From: Paraburkholderia sp. FT54
GTDB lineage: Bacteria > Pseudomonadota > Gammaproteobacteria > Burkholderiales > Burkholderiaceae
NCBI RefSeq assembly: GCF_031585635.1
Contig: NZ_CP134197.1
Location: 744,001 to 808,000, forward strand
Reading direction: 5' to 3'
Length of the DNA: 64,000 bases
Each line of letters starts with the position of its first letter. Within the stretch, counting starts at the first letter, position 1. The notes below the pieces were generated by a model, which saw only the letters and a list, made by a program, of their open reading frames with translations, did not search any database and was not told the DNA's origin. This document shows, piece by piece, positions 63,983-64,000 of the stretch. A program made the position numbers and the translations under genes.

Positions 63983-64000
63983 ATGGCAGAGATAGACAAG
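63983..64000 (+). CDS. start of a gene cut by the window edge
   Basis: ATG with AGGAG seven to eight bases upstream, then MAEIDK to the window end. Six residues are too few to assign. The alpha/beta hydrolase at 8025 also begins MAEID, which is probably a coincidence. Confidence 0.6.

Noticed and set aside
63983..64000. Second alpha/beta hydrolase because both proteins begin MAEID
   Set aside because: Five shared residues are not evidence of homology; the rest of the gene is outside the window.
1..64000. CRISPR arrays, complete insertion sequences, tRNA or rRNA genes
   Set aside because: None was seen: no regularly spaced direct repeats, no intact transposase with terminal repeats, and no conserved RNA-gene motifs. 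This was done by eye, so a divergent tRNA could be missed.

Overview
The window looks like a chromosome segment from a Burkholderiaceae bacterium of the Paraburkholderia/Burkholderia type. The basis is high GC with strong GC3 in almost every gene, an OmpC-type Burkholderia porin, an ECF42 sigma/YCII pair, and many LysR, two-component and lipoprotein genes. This is inferred from gene content; no rRNA or tRNA marker was seen.

Layout. 0-5.2 kb: an FmdB-type zinc ribbon protein, a sensor kinase whose partner regulator survives only as a C-terminal scrap, an exported DsrE-like protein, and a dmeRF nickel/cobalt efflux operon with a palindromic operator. 5.6-8.8 kb: a Tat-exported flavin amine oxidase overlapping a cytochrome c gene, then an alpha/beta hydrolase. 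9.5-14.5 kb: a large lipoprotein, a decayed IS3-family transposase, a DUF4239-like membrane protein and a translationally coupled YCII/ECF42 sigma pair. 15-26.5 kb: a surface/secretion region with a LytTR regulator and LytS-type kinase, a small exported protein, a truncated and a complete exported CHAT protease-like protein, two secreted proteins sharing a small Cys-rich C-terminal domain, a CsgG-like lipoprotein, an outer membrane protein and another lipoprotein. 26.7-35.2 kb: a seven-gene catabolic block on one strand (LysR, APC permease, SDR, aldehyde dehydrogenase, D-threonine-aldolase-like PLP enzyme, porin, 2-hydroxyacid dehydrogenase).

35.7-57 kb is the most unusual part. It is a DNA-transaction island with a tandem AAA+ ATPase, a sirtuin with two tiny genes, an operon of an unknown protein, a Tdp1-like phosphodiesterase and a SNF2-like helicase, and a complete recCBD operon. 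Five copies of one 19-bp palindrome (consensus CGGGACA-N5-TGTCCCG and variants) lie in front of these units, which suggests one dedicated regulator for the whole block. I regard this as the best candidate for an undescribed system.

57.7-64 kb: a formate/nitrite-type channel, a cache-domain chemoreceptor followed by a globin-GAF-EAL c-di-GMP phosphodiesterase, a SET-domain protein overlapping it tail to tail, and the first codons of another gene at the right edge.
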